Assembly: GCF_014646235.1 (NCBI RefSeq)
Contig: NZ_BMNB01000011.1
Location: forward strand, 124,001 to 188,000
DNA from: Micromonospora sonchi
Lineage (GTDB): Bacteria; Actinomycetota; Actinomycetes; Mycobacteriales; Micromonosporaceae
DNA: 64,000 nucleotides
Reading direction: 5' to 3'
The translations under genes and the position numbers were made by a program. Each line of letters begins with the position of its first letter. Position 1 is the stretch's first letter. The notes beneath the pieces were generated by a model. It ran no database searches, was not told the origin of the DNA, and saw nothing but the letters and a program-made list of their open reading frames with translations. Shown here piece by piece: positions 46,021-54,788 of this stretch.

Positions 46021-46866
46021 TCACGCCGCGTGCCCGTGCGGGTGGGCGACGAGCACCGGGCATCGGGCGTGCTGCACCAGCGCCTGACTGACCGAGCCGA
46101 GCAGCAGCCCGGCGAAACCGCCCCGGCCACGGGAGCCGGCCACCAGCAGCACGGCCGTCGCGGACGCCTCGATCAGCGCCTGGTCGGGTTTTGCCGCGGT
46201 GACCAGGCGCTCGGCCACGGTCAGGCCCGGGTGGCTGCCCCGGGCGGCGGCGGCCGCCGTGGCCAGCAGCGCCTCGGCCGCGCTGCGCTCGTCGGTGTCG
46301 CGTTCGTCGGCGACGTGCACCAGCACCAGCTCGGTGCCGCGCCGGGTGGCCTCGTCCGCGCCGTACCCGACGGCGAGTTCGGCCGGCTCCGACCCGTCCA
46401 CCGCGACCAGGACCGGCCCCTCGGTGGGGATCGGGCCGTCGGGCGGCCGGACCACCAGCACCGGGCAGTGGCCGTGCGCGGCCACCTGGGTGCCGACCGA
46501 GCCGAGCAGCAGGCCGGCGAAGCCGCCCAGACCCCGGCTGCCCACCACGACCAGCTCCGCCCGCCGGGACTCCTCGACCAGGGTGGCGCCCGGGCCACCG
46601 GCCACCTGCCGCACCTCGACGCTCAACCCCGGCCACCGGTCGACCAGCTCGGCGGCGGTCTGTTCGAGCATCTTGCGGCCGTCCTCCGTGGGCATCGGCA
46701 ACCCCACGTCGTACGGGTTGATCGCCACCCCGTAGCCGAGCGGGTGCAGATAGCCGTGCACCAGGTGCAGCGGGCGGGAGCGCCACACCGCTGCCTGCGC
46801 GGCCTGCTCGGCGGCGACCAGGCTCGGTGGTGATCCGTCCACTCCCACCACGACAGGTCGGTTCAT
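46021..46866 (-). CDS. Universal stress protein (two USP domains)
   Basis: A 281-residue tandem USP. Each half has the start VVVGVDGSPPS or VLVAVDGSEPA and the ATP-loop G-x-x-G-x9-G-S: GSRGLGGFAGLLLGS (about residues 110-124) and GSRGRGGFAGLLLGS. Both loops are complete, so ATP binding is likely. Last gene of the ATPase-USP-USP row. ATG at 46866 is chosen; the upstream extension is basic and unlike the family. Confidence 0.93.
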   Translation of the reverse strand: MNRPVVVGVDGSPPSLVAAEQAAQAAVWRSRPLHLVHGYLHPLGYGVAINPYDVGLPMPTEDGRKMLEQTAAELVDRWPGLSVEVRQVAGGPGATLVEESRRAELVVVGSRGLGGFAGLLLGSVGTQVAAHGHCPVLVVRPPDGPIPTEGPVLVAVDGSEPAELAVGYGADEATRRGTELVLVHVADERDTDERSAAEALLATAAAAARGSHPGLTVAERLVTAAKPDQALIEASATAVLLVAGSRGRGGFAGLLLGSVSQALVQHARCPVLVAHPHGHAA

Positions 46867-46902
46867 CGGCCTCCTCCCAGAGATCCGTCTCACACGTTGC
46901 CC

Positions 46903-47790
46903 TCAGACCGTACGCGGCTTGCGGACGATCGCCACCGGTGACTCGGCGTGGTGCAGCACCGCGTGGCTGACCGAGCCGAGCAGCAGCCCGCCCAGTGGGC
47001 CCCGCCCGCGCGCGCCGACCACCACCAGTTGCGCGGTGCGGGACTGCTCCACCAGCGCCCGGCCCGGCGAGCCGCGGACCAGCCGCTGCCGCACAGTCAC
47101 CTCCGGATGGCGCTCGGACCACTCGGCCACCGATTCGGCGAGGACGCGCTCCTCCTGTTCCCGGAAGGCGTCCAGGTCGTAGACCAGCGGCAGGATGTCG
47201 CCGGGACCAGCCGGGGTCGGATAGAGCCAGGCGTGCACCGCGACCAGTTCCGTGTCACGCCGGGCCGCCTCCTCGAACGCGAAACCGACCGCCTGCCGGG
47301 AGAGTTCCGAGCCGTCGACGCCGACGACCACCGGGCCGTTCGCCGGCGGCTCACCGCGTACCACCAGCACCGGGCAGTCGGCGTGGGCGCTGACCTGCAC
47401 GGCCGTCGAGCCGAGCAGGAGGCCGGCGAAGCCGCCCAGGCCCCGGCTGCCGAGCACGACCAGCGCGGCGGCGCGGGATTCCGCGAGCAGGACCCCGCTG
47501 GCCGCGCCCTCGACCACCGCGCCGTCGACCGTCACCTCCGGCGCCGCCTTGCCCGCCTCGGCCACCGCCTCGTCGACGTAGCGCTGCGCCTGGTTGCGCA
47601 GGCCACCGTCGGCGGGTGCCCCGGGCGCCGGGCCCAGCGGCACCCGCATCAACGGCCAGATGAACGCGTGCACGATCCGCAGTGGGAGACGCCGGGTGGC
47701 GGCCTCGCGGGCGGCGGCCCGTACGGCCTGCAAGGCGATCTCGGAACCGTCCACACCCACCACGACGGGGGCAGCCATGTCGCTGGTCAT
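46903..47790 (-). CDS. Universal stress protein (two USP domains)
   Basis: A 295-residue tandem USP similar to its neighbour. VVVGVDGSEIA and VVVGVDGSELS open the two halves. The ATP loops are GSRGLGGFAGLLLGST and GARGRGPLGGLLLGS, the second with small changes. ATG with AGGAGGAGACG upstream. It lies 20 bases after the P-type ATPase, so both are probably on one transcript. Such pairs in actinobacteria often belong to hypoxia or nitric-oxide regulons. Confidence 0.93.
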   Translation of the reverse strand: MTSDMAAPVVVGVDGSEIALQAVRAAAREAATRRLPLRIVHAFIWPLMRVPLGPAPGAPADGGLRNQAQRYVDEAVAEAGKAAPEVTVDGAVVEGAASGVLLAESRAAALVVLGSRGLGGFAGLLLGSTAVQVSAHADCPVLVVRGEPPANGPVVVGVDGSELSRQAVGFAFEEAARRDTELVAVHAWLYPTPAGPGDILPLVYDLDAFREQEERVLAESVAEWSERHPEVTVRQRLVRGSPGRALVEQSRTAQLVVVGARGRGPLGGLLLGSVSHAVLHHAESPVAIVRKPRTV

Positions 47791-47810
47791 CGTCTCCTCC
47801 TCGTCGGCTG

Positions 47811-50423
47811 TCAGCCTGAACCACCGGACGGCGCCGCGGACGCGCACCGCCGTTTCCGGTCTGTGAACCGCCTGGTCAACCCTAGGACCAGGCCCGGCAG
47901 AGCACTCACCGCCATGCAGGCGAGCAACTCCACGGCACCGAGCGCCTCGGTGCCGAGCAGCCCTCGCAGCGGCGGCAGCAGCACCCCGGCCACCTGGAGC
48001 AGCGCGGAGGCGGCCACGGCCAGCGGCAGGGCCGGATTGCCTCGGCGGCCGCCCGAGCGTGGTGTGCGGACCGCCAGCGCCACGCCGAGCTGGGCCAGGC
48101 CGAGCACCACGAAGACCACCGACTGCCAGGGCCGGTCCCGGTGGGCGGCGAGCAGGCCCGCGCCGAGCGTCACCGCCGAGATCAACGCCCCGGTGACCAG
48201 GATCTGCCGGCCCAGTCCCGCACCGAGCACCGACTCCCGGGGCGAGCGCGGTGCCCGGTGCAGCGTGCCGGGTTCGGCCGGCTCGGCGCCCAGGGCGACC
48301 CCCGGCACGCCGTGGGTGAGCAGGTTGATCCAGAGGATCTGCGCCGGCAGCAACGGCACCGCCAACCCGAGCAGCGGACCGAGCAACATCACCGCGATCT
48401 CGGCCACCCCGCCGGCGAGGGCGTAGCGCAGGAAGCGGCGGATGTTGTCGTAGATCCGCCGGCCCTCGCCGATCGCGGTGGTCACGGTCGACAACTCGTC
48501 GTCGACCAGGACCAGGTCGGCTGCCTGCCGGGCCACCTCGGTACCGCCACCCATGGCCACGCCGATGTCGGCCCGCCGCAGCGCCGGGGCGTCGTTGACC
48601 CCGTCGCCGGTCATCGCCACCACGTGCCCCTGCGACTGCAACCCGGCGATGATGTCGAGCTTCTGCTCGGGCTGGGTACGCGCGAACACCCGCGCGGCCG
48701 GGGGCGCGTCGGCGGGATCGCCGGCGTCGCCGCGTACCACCGGGTCGCCCTCCTGCCACAGACCGAGCCGGCCGGCGATGGTCGCCGCGGTGGCCGGGTG
48801 GTCGCCGGTGACCAGCACCAGCCGGACGCCGGCGTCGGCCAGGCCGTCGGCGGTGTCCGACGCAGCGGCGCGCAGCGGATCACCCACCGCGACCAGTCCC
48901 AGGGGGCGCAGTGCCCGCGGGTGGGCGGGGTCGGCGGGCGGGGCGTCGACCAGGCCCGCCGCCAGCGCGAGCACCCGCAGCCCGTCGGCGGCCACCCGGT
49001 GTGCGGCGGCGGTCAGCGCGGCCACCTCGTCGGTGGTGGCGTCGAGCAGCGGGGCGGTGAGCACGCTCTCCGGCGCACCCTTGCAGACCACCAGGTAGTG
49101 GCCGTCGCAGCTGCGGTGCACCGTGGTCATCCGGCGTAGCTGCTGGTCGAAGGGGTGTTCCGTGATCCGCGGCCAGGCCCGGCGGGTGGCCTGGGGATCC
49201 AGGCCGCACCGGGCGGCGAAGGCCACCAGCGCGGCCTCCAGCGGATCGCCGACGGCGTCCCACCGTGGCCGGTCGTCGGACGGCGGGGCCAGGGTCGCGT
49301 CGTTGCACAGCAGTCCGGCCCGGGCCAACCGGCGCAACTCGTCCGGCGCGGTCACCGGGACGCCGTCCCGGTGCACCGCGCCGGACGGGGCGTAGCCGTT
49401 CCCGGTGATCCCGAACCGGGCGCCGTCGGCGGTGACCGCCTGCTGCACGGCCATCCGCCCCTCGGTGAGGGTGCCGGTCTTGTCCGAGGCGATCACGGTG
49501 ACCGAGCCGAGCGTCTCCACGGCGTGCAGCCGGCGGGGGATCGCCCGGGCAGCGGCCATCCGGCGCGCGCCGAGCGCCAGGGCCAACGTGACGACCGCGG
49601 GCAGCGACTCCGGCACGGCGGCCACCACCAGGCTCACCGCGGTGACCGCCATCTCCACCACCGGCTGCCCGCCGAGCACGCCGACGGCGAAAACCAGCCC
49701 GGAGAGGAACACGGCGACCAGGCCGAGGAGCCGGCCGAGGGAGGTGAGGCGGCGTTGCAGCGGTGTGGCGGCCGGTCGGGTGGTGGCCGCCAGGGTGGCG
49801 ATCCGGCCCAGTGCGCTCGCCGGGCCGGTCCGCAGCACCGTGCCGGCGGCCCGACCGGTGCTCACCACCGTGCCGGCGCTGACCTGGTCGCCGACCTCGC
49901 GCGTCACCGGCACCGACTCGCCGGTCAACGCCGACTCGTCCAGGTGCAGCCGGTTCGCGTCGTCCAGCAACAGGTCGGCCGGCACCACGTCACCGGCCTC
50001 GAGCCGGACCAGGTCGCCCCGCACCAGCTCGGCGGCGGGCAGCACCACGTCGTGACCGTCGCGCACCACCCGGGCGGTCGGCGCGGCGAGCTGGTCGAGC
50101 GCGGCGATGGCCTGGTCGGCGCGTACCTCCTGGACCACCCCGATCGCGGTGTTGACCGCGACGACGAGCAGGATCACCGCCGTGTCGGGGTAGTCCCGCA
50201 GCGCGGTGGTGACCACCGCGGCGGCCAGCAGGAGGGCGACCAGGGGGTCGGTGAGCTGGCGCAGGATCCGACCGGCCAGGTGCCGGCGGGGCGGCGCGGC
50301 CGCGACGTTCGGCCCGTCGACGCGCAGCCGGTGGGCGGCCTCGGCGGAACTGAGCCCGGCGCTCGGCCGCGCCGCCGGGGTGATCTCCGTGGCTACGTTG
50401 CCGCCTGCGACCTGTCCGGCCAC
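47811..50423 (-). CDS. P-type cation-transporting ATPase (P2-type)
   Basis: An 870-residue ion pump with a complete catalytic core. LDESALTGESVPV lies in the actuator domain. DKTGTLTEG holds the phosphorylated Asp near residue 314. KGAPES sits in the nucleotide domain, and TGDGVNDAPALRRADIGVAMG in the hinge. The M4 ion-site reads VVAAVPESLPAVV (PEGL in Ca pumps, Gly to Ser here). An N-terminal cation-ATPase domain and about ten helices place it with Ca/Mg/Mn/K P2 pumps; the ion is unknown. GTG start. Two USP genes follow in the same direction. Confidence 0.92.
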   Translation of the reverse strand: MAGQVAGGNVATEITPAARPSAGLSSAEAAHRLRVDGPNVAAAPPRRHLAGRILRQLTDPLVALLLAAAVVTTALRDYPDTAVILLVVAVNTAIGVVQEVRADQAIAALDQLAAPTARVVRDGHDVVLPAAELVRGDLVRLEAGDVVPADLLLDDANRLHLDESALTGESVPVTREVGDQVSAGTVVSTGRAAGTVLRTGPASALGRIATLAATTRPAATPLQRRLTSLGRLLGLVAVFLSGLVFAVGVLGGQPVVEMAVTAVSLVVAAVPESLPAVVTLALALGARRMAAARAIPRRLHAVETLGSVTVIASDKTGTLTEGRMAVQQAVTADGARFGITGNGYAPSGAVHRDGVPVTAPDELRRLARAGLLCNDATLAPPSDDRPRWDAVGDPLEAALVAFAARCGLDPQATRRAWPRITEHPFDQQLRRMTTVHRSCDGHYLVVCKGAPESVLTAPLLDATTDEVAALTAAAHRVAADGLRVLALAAGLVDAPPADPAHPRALRPLGLVAVGDPLRAAASDTADGLADAGVRLVLVTGDHPATAATIAGRLGLWQEGDPVVRGDAGDPADAPPAARVFARTQPEQKLDIIAGLQSQGHVVAMTGDGVNDAPALRRADIGVAMGGGTEVARQAADLVLVDDELSTVTTAIGEGRRIYDNIRRFLRYALAGGVAEIAVMLLGPLLGLAVPLLPAQILWINLLTHGVPGVALGAEPAEPGTLHRAPRSPRESVLGAGLGRQILVTGALISAVTLGAGLLAAHRDRPWQSVVFVVLGLAQLGVALAVRTPRSGGRRGNPALPLAVAASALLQVAGVLLPPLRGLLGTEALGAVELLACMAVSALPGLVLGLTRRFTDRKRRCASAAPSGGSG

Positions 50424-50738
50424 CGTCCGCTCCGCCCTCTCCGCCCGGCCCGCCCCTACGGCACGCCCGCTATGTCACCAGCCTCGCCGAGGCCGGCGCC
50501 GCCCGGCAGAGGCGATCCGCCCGCATGACCCGGGACCAACGACCCGGCCAAGGGTGTCCCCGCCCCCGGCACCCGACGGCGGCGCCGACGACGACCGTTG
50601 GGCCGGCATCGACGCCCCGCGGCAACCGCGCGGCGCTTGCTCAGCGCGCCCCCGCGCACCGCAGGGGACGCCCGGGAATCAGCGTTGCACCACCAGCCGC
50701 CGGGCCCGGAGCATTACCCGGACACGTATCGTCGGGCG
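50424..50738. promoter_or_regulatory. Divergent intergenic region with DosR/DevR-like box
   Basis: A 315-base gap between the ATPase and a GNAT gene. At 50532-50545 GGGACCAACGACCC matches about 11 of 14 core positions of the DosR palindrome GGGACTWWAGTCCC. It is about 110 bases upstream of the ATPase start. The rest is very GC-rich and I see no other gene or strong promoter in it. Confidence 0.4.
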
Positions 50739-51218
50739 GTGACCGACGACCTGCGGCTGCGCCCGGTCGGCGAGGACGACCTGCTGGAGTTCTTCGCCCA
50801 TCAACTCGACCCGGCGGCCAACCGGATGGCCGCCTTCGGGGCGCCGGACCCGACCGACCGGCGGGCGTTCGCCGCACACTGGGCGCGCATCCTGACCGAT
50901 CCGGGGATCGTGGCCCGCACCGTGACCGTGGACGGCGAGGTGGTCGGGCACGTGCTGGCGTTTCCCGCGGCCGGTCGGACCGAGGTCAGCTACTGGATCG
51001 ACCGGCCCCGGTGGGGCCGGGGGTACGCCAGCCGCTCGCTCGCCGCCCTGCTGCGCGAGGTGACCCGTCGGCCGTTGTTCGCGCGGGCGGCGGTCGACAA
51101 CGCCGCCTCGCTGGCGGTGCTGCGCAAGTGCGGGTTCGTGGTGCGCGGCACCGACCGGGCGTACGCCCCGGGCCGCGGCCACGAGGTCGACGAGTACCTC
51201 CTCGAACTGCCCGGCTGA
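50739..51218 (+). CDS. GNAT-family acetyltransferase (RimJ-like)
   Basis: A 159-residue acetyltransferase of the RimJ/RimL type. LRLRPVGEDDLLEFF opens the fold. VSYWIDRPRWGRGYASRSLAALL includes the acetyl-CoA loop GRGYAS. ARAAVDNAASLAVLRKCGFV is the usual end. The GTG at 50739 starts the conserved region. Substrate unknown. Confidence 0.85.
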   Translation: MTDDLRLRPVGEDDLLEFFAHQLDPAANRMAAFGAPDPTDRRAFAAHWARILTDPGIVARTVTVDGEVVGHVLAFPAAGRTEVSYWIDRPRWGRGYASRSLAALLREVTRRPLFARAAVDNAASLAVLRKCGFVVRGTDRAYAPGRGHEVDEYLLELPG

Positions 51219-51378
51219 CCGGCCCCTTCGACCGGCGGGTCGGCGGGCACGGCGCGGTCGCGCCGCACCACGGTCGGGAGAGGATTCACCGCCGTGGCGA
51301 GTGGGCATAGGCACCGCTACGTCGACGGAAGGCCGCCGGCGGCGCCACGGGGCGCGGTCCAGCGAGGGAGAGCCGGGC

Positions 51379-52734
51379 GTGCAGAACTACTGGAGCCAGC
51401 TGGCCCTGGTCGGAGTCCTGATCGTGGTGAACGCGATCTTCGCGGGCAGTGAACTGGCGCTGGTGTCGCTGCGCGACAGCCAGGTGCAGCGACTGGAGCG
51501 CACGGGCCGCACCGGTCGGGTGCTGGCCCGGCTGGCTCGGGACCCCAACCGTTTCCTGGCCACCATCCAGATCGGCATCACCCTGGCCGGCTTCCTCGCC
51601 GCGGCGGCCGCCGCGGTGTCCCTCGCCCGGCCGCTGGTGCCGTTGCTGGCCGACGTGTTCGGCCGGGCCGCCGAACCGGCGGCCGTCGTGCTGGTCACGC
51701 TGGCGTTGACCTTCGTCACCCTGGTCTTCGGCGAGCTGGCCCCGAAGCGGATCGCGATGCAGGTCCCGGAGCGGTGGGCGCTGCTGGTCGCCCGCCCGCT
51801 GGACCTGCTCGCCGCGCTCGCCCGGCCGGCGGTCTGGGCGTTGAGCGCCACCAGCGACCTGGTGGTGCGGATGGTCGGCCTGAACCCGAAGCCCGAGCCG
51901 GACGAGATCAGCCCCGACGAACTACGTGACATCGTCGCCGGCAACCACGGCTTCACCAAGGAGCAGCAGACCATCATCGCCGGCGCGGTGGAGATCGCCG
52001 AGCGGAAGCTGCGGGCGGTGCTGGTGCCCCGGCTCCAGGTCTTCTGCCTGGACAGCGGCACCCCCGCCGAGGCCGCCCGGCTCGTGCTGGCCGCCTCCGG
52101 GCACTCTCGCGCGCCGGTGGTCCGCCACGGCGGCCTGGACGAGGCGGTCGGCGTCATCCACCTGCGGGACCTGGTCGGCGTACGCGACGACCAGGCGGTC
52201 GACGAGTACGCCCGGCCGCCGATGCTGCTGCCGGACTCGGTGCCGGTGGTGGACGCGCTGCGCCGGTTCAAGGCCGAACGCCAGCACATGGCCCTGGTGG
52301 TGGACGAGCGCGGCGCGGTCGACGGCATCGTCACCCTGGAGGACATCCTGGAGGAGATCGTCGGGGAGATCTACGACGAGACCGACCGGGACGTCCGCGA
52401 GGTGCGCACCGAGCCGGACGGTTCGCTGCTGCTGCCCGGCACCTTCCCGGTGCACGACCTGATCGACGTCGGCGTCGACCTGCCGGGCCGACCGGAGGGC
52501 GACTACACCACGGTGGCCGGGCTGGTGCTCGCCGTTCTCGGCCGGCTTCCCGGGCGCGGCGAACACGTCACCGTCGACGAGTGGCGGCTGGAGGTCACCC
52601 ACGTCGACGACCGGGCCATCTCCGGCGTACGGCTCAGTCGTGCCGCCGCGCCGAGCGAAGCCGACCAGGATGGGCCGGCGGCACCGGATCCGGCGACCGG
52701 CGATGCCCGGACCGTGCTGGACGGCAGCCGCTGA
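51379..52734 (+). CDS. CNNM/CorC-like membrane protein with CBS domains
   Basis: A 451-residue protein of the hemolysin C/CorB-CNNM group, linked to Mg or other divalent ions. The DUF21 membrane domain (about residues 1-185) has FAGSELALVSLRDSQVQRLE and FGELAPKRIAMQVPE. Two CBS domains (about 205-335) contain GHSRAPVVRHGGLDEAVGVI and RQHMALVVDERGAVDGIVTLEDILEEIVGEI (in parts). The C-terminal CorC/HlyC transporter-associated domain follows. The last 30 residues are an acidic, disordered-looking tail. GTG chosen at the first residue of the first helix region. Confidence 0.93.
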   Translation: MQNYWSQLALVGVLIVVNAIFAGSELALVSLRDSQVQRLERTGRTGRVLARLARDPNRFLATIQIGITLAGFLAAAAAAVSLARPLVPLLADVFGRAAEPAAVVLVTLALTFVTLVFGELAPKRIAMQVPERWALLVARPLDLLAALARPAVWALSATSDLVVRMVGLNPKPEPDEISPDELRDIVAGNHGFTKEQQTIIAGAVEIAERKLRAVLVPRLQVFCLDSGTPAEAARLVLAASGHSRAPVVRHGGLDEAVGVIHLRDLVGVRDDQAVDEYARPPMLLPDSVPVVDALRRFKAERQHMALVVDERGAVDGIVTLEDILEEIVGEIYDETDRDVREVRTEPDGSLLLPGTFPVHDLIDVGVDLPGRPEGDYTTVAGLVLAVLGRLPGRGEHVTVDEWRLEVTHVDDRAISGVRLSRAAAPSEADQDGPAAPDPATGDARTVLDGSR

Positions 52735-52764
52735 TTCTCTCGCACGTCATGGCTCTGCGCCGGC

Positions 52765-53106
52765 TCAGCCTGTCGGCGGCGAGTCGGGCCCGGGCCGGTT
52801 GGACGGCGAGCCGGACCTGGGCCACTCGGGCAGCGGCGGGTCGAGCCGGATCCGGTGCATCGGCACCTGGATGGTGCTGCGGCCGAGCAGCCGGGCGGCG
52901 GCGCGCAGCGCCCACGGGCCGGAGGGGTGCAGCTCCGGGCCGATCAGCCGCCCGCTCAGCCGGCCGTACCAGTGCCGGGTGACGACCAGGTCGGTCAGGC
53001 GCAGCGGTCCGCCGGGCGTACCGCGGACGACCAGGTCCACCACCCGGCCCAGCCGTCGCCCCCGTTCGTCGTACGCGGTCCGACCCAGCAGTTCACCCGC
53101 CCGCAC
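52765..53106 (-). CDS. PRC-barrel-like domain protein
   Basis: A 113-residue protein with a small beta-barrel pattern, GELLGRTAYDERGRRLGRVVDLVVR, like PRC barrels. A Pro/Arg/Ser-rich disordered tail follows. The GTG overlaps the upstream gene by 14 bases. It is the third gene of an NRAMP-PRC-PRC row. PRC barrels are often fused to metal transporters, so a regulatory contact with the NRAMP protein is a fair guess. Confidence 0.7.
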   Translation of the reverse strand: MRAGELLGRTAYDERGRRLGRVVDLVVRGTPGGPLRLTDLVVTRHWYGRLSGRLIGPELHPSGPWALRAAARLLGRSTIQVPMHRIRLDPPLPEWPRSGSPSNRPGPDSPPTG

Positions 53107-53473
53107 GGCCGGCTCCCGGGATGCGGTCGATCAGGTGGCGGCGCAGCCACTGCTCCACGGGTGGGGCGGGTAGTTCCTCGGCGCGTACCCGCAGCCACAC
53201 GGCGCTGTCGATCCGCGCGACCAACGGGTACGGGATGCGCAGCGGCGCCATCGGCCGGTCCGTGACGAACCGCTCGGCCGCCAGCGCCATCATCCGGCCG
53301 AGCCGGCCGCCGACCCGCAGCCCGAGCGCGCCCGGCCCGGTGAGCAGCGTCCCCAGATACGGCCTGCCCTCCGGGTCGATCGCGAACTCCACGTCGTCGA
53401 CCTTGCCGATCAGCCGGCCCTGCACGTCGACGAGTTGGCGGTCGAGCAATTGGCGGCTCACCTCGATCCTCAC
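53093..53473 (-). CDS. PRC-barrel-like domain protein
   Basis: A 126-residue protein. RQLLDRQLVDVQGRLIGKVDDVEFAID is a clear PRC-barrel-type start. It then has LRIPYPLVARIDSAVWLRV and a helical end (PVEQWLRRHLIDRI). The GTG overlaps the NRAMP stop by four bases. It and the next gene may form a two-piece cytosolic part for the transporter. Confidence 0.72.
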   Translation of the reverse strand: MRIEVSRQLLDRQLVDVQGRLIGKVDDVEFAIDPEGRPYLGTLLTGPGALGLRVGGRLGRMMALAAERFVTDRPMAPLRIPYPLVARIDSAVWLRVRAEELPAPPVEQWLRRHLIDRIPGAGRAGG

Positions 53474-54696
53474 TGCCCCATTCTCGTGCCGATGGCCAGC
53501 GGTATGGCGACGATCGACGCCGCCAGGATGACCAGCAGCAGCGCGGCGGCCAGCGTGTTGAGCCACGGTCCGTTGACCCGGTCGCCGAGGTACGTGCGGT
53601 CGTTGGCGACCACCAGGATCGGCAGGTACGTCAGGGGCAGCGCCACCGCGCTGATGATCAGCATGTACTCGGTGAGCGCCACCGGGTCGATCGCGGTGAG
53701 CAGCAGGAGCACCCCGAGCAGCACGCTGACCAGCAGCACGGTGTGGAACCGGGTGGCCTCGCGCGGGCTGACCCGCTTGCCCCACTGCCAGCCGAAGTAC
53801 TGCGCGGCGGCGTACGCGGCGGACAGGCCGGTCTCCAGCGCGGCGCCGAAGGTGACCGCGAAGAAGGCCAACGCCGCGATCGCCAGGCCGAGGCCGCCGA
53901 AGGCCAGCACGACCGGATGGGCGACCTGTTCGAGGCCGGTGACCGTCAGGCCGGCGGGGCGCAGCACCACGGTCGCGGTGGCGATCAGGGCCAGCGCGAG
54001 GAACCCGCCGATCGGGAATCCGACCAGCACACTGAAGCGGGCGTCGGCCAGGTCGGCGGTGCCCCAGCGTTCCTCCACGCCGCCGGAGGAGAAGAAGAAG
54101 ACCTCGTACGGGCTGACCGTGGAGGCGAACAGGGCCACCGCGACGAACCAGTACGCTCCCCACCCCTGCCCGGCCTGTCCACCGCTCACCGCGCTGTGGC
54201 CGAGGGCCGCCCAGTCGGTGGGCAGCCAGAACAGCGCGACGGCGAAGACCACCAGCGCCAGGCCGGCCAGCCCGAACACCCGCTCCATCACCGGGAAGCG
54301 CATCCGCCACAGCACCAACCAGACCGCCGCCCCGGCGACCGGCACCCAGATCAGGTACGGCACGCCGGTGGCCAGCCGTACCGCCAGCGCCACCCCGCCC
54401 AGCTCGGCGGCCAGGGTGACCACGGTGACCACGTACGACGCCACCAGGTTGAGCAGCGCCACCCGGGCGCCGAGCCGTTCCCGGATCAGGTCGAACACCG
54501 CCCGCCCGGTCACCGCCGCGATCCGTCCGGCCATTTCGGCGTACGCGCAGATCGCCACCACGCCGAGCAGCAGGACCCAGCTGTGCGCCATGCCGAACCG
54601 GGCACCGGCCTGGCTGGCGGCGACCAGGTCGCCGACGTCCACGAAGCCGCCGACCGCGGAGAGGATCCCGAGCGTGGCGGCGAGGAGTTTCCTCAT
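53470..54696 (-). CDS. NRAMP-related metal transporter with altered metal site
   Basis: A 408-residue membrane protein with about eleven helices in the LeuT/NRAMP pattern. Helix 1 has GGFVDVGDLVAASQAGARFG, where classical NRAMPs have DPGN. Helix 6 has FASTVSPYEVFFFSS without the usual metal-binding Met. Similar replacements occur in NRAMP-related Mg and other transporters, so the substrate may not be Mn or Fe. ATG start; no good ribosome site seen. A perfect palindrome lies 34-46 bases upstream. Two PRC-barrel-like genes follow with overlaps. Confidence 0.82.
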   Translation of the reverse strand: MRKLLAATLGILSAVGGFVDVGDLVAASQAGARFGMAHSWVLLLGVVAICAYAEMAGRIAAVTGRAVFDLIRERLGARVALLNLVASYVVTVVTLAAELGGVALAVRLATGVPYLIWVPVAGAAVWLVLWRMRFPVMERVFGLAGLALVVFAVALFWLPTDWAALGHSAVSGGQAGQGWGAYWFVAVALFASTVSPYEVFFFSSGGVEERWGTADLADARFSVLVGFPIGGFLALALIATATVVLRPAGLTVTGLEQVAHPVVLAFGGLGLAIAALAFFAVTFGAALETGLSAAYAAAQYFGWQWGKRVSPREATRFHTVLLVSVLLGVLLLLTAIDPVALTEYMLIISAVALPLTYLPILVVANDRTYLGDRVNGPWLNTLAAALLLVILAASIVAIPLAIGTRMGQ

Positions 54697-54729
54697 GTCG
54701 GCGTCGCGGACCTGGTCATCGACCCGACA

Positions 54730-54742
54730 ATATCGTCGATAT
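54730..54742 (-). promoter_or_regulatory. Perfect palindrome upstream of the NRAMP-related gene
   Basis: ATATCGTCGATAT, a 6+1+6 perfect palindrome, is AT-rich against a 72% GC-type background. CCCCTTATTTGGGG, a second palindrome, lies next to it at 54743-54756. Both precede the NRAMP gene by 30-60 bases, the right place for an operator. The regulator is not identified. Confidence 0.55.
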
Positions 54743-54788
54743 CCCCTTATTTGGGGCGAACTAGCGGCGGGACTGAGCCGTAAAGGAC

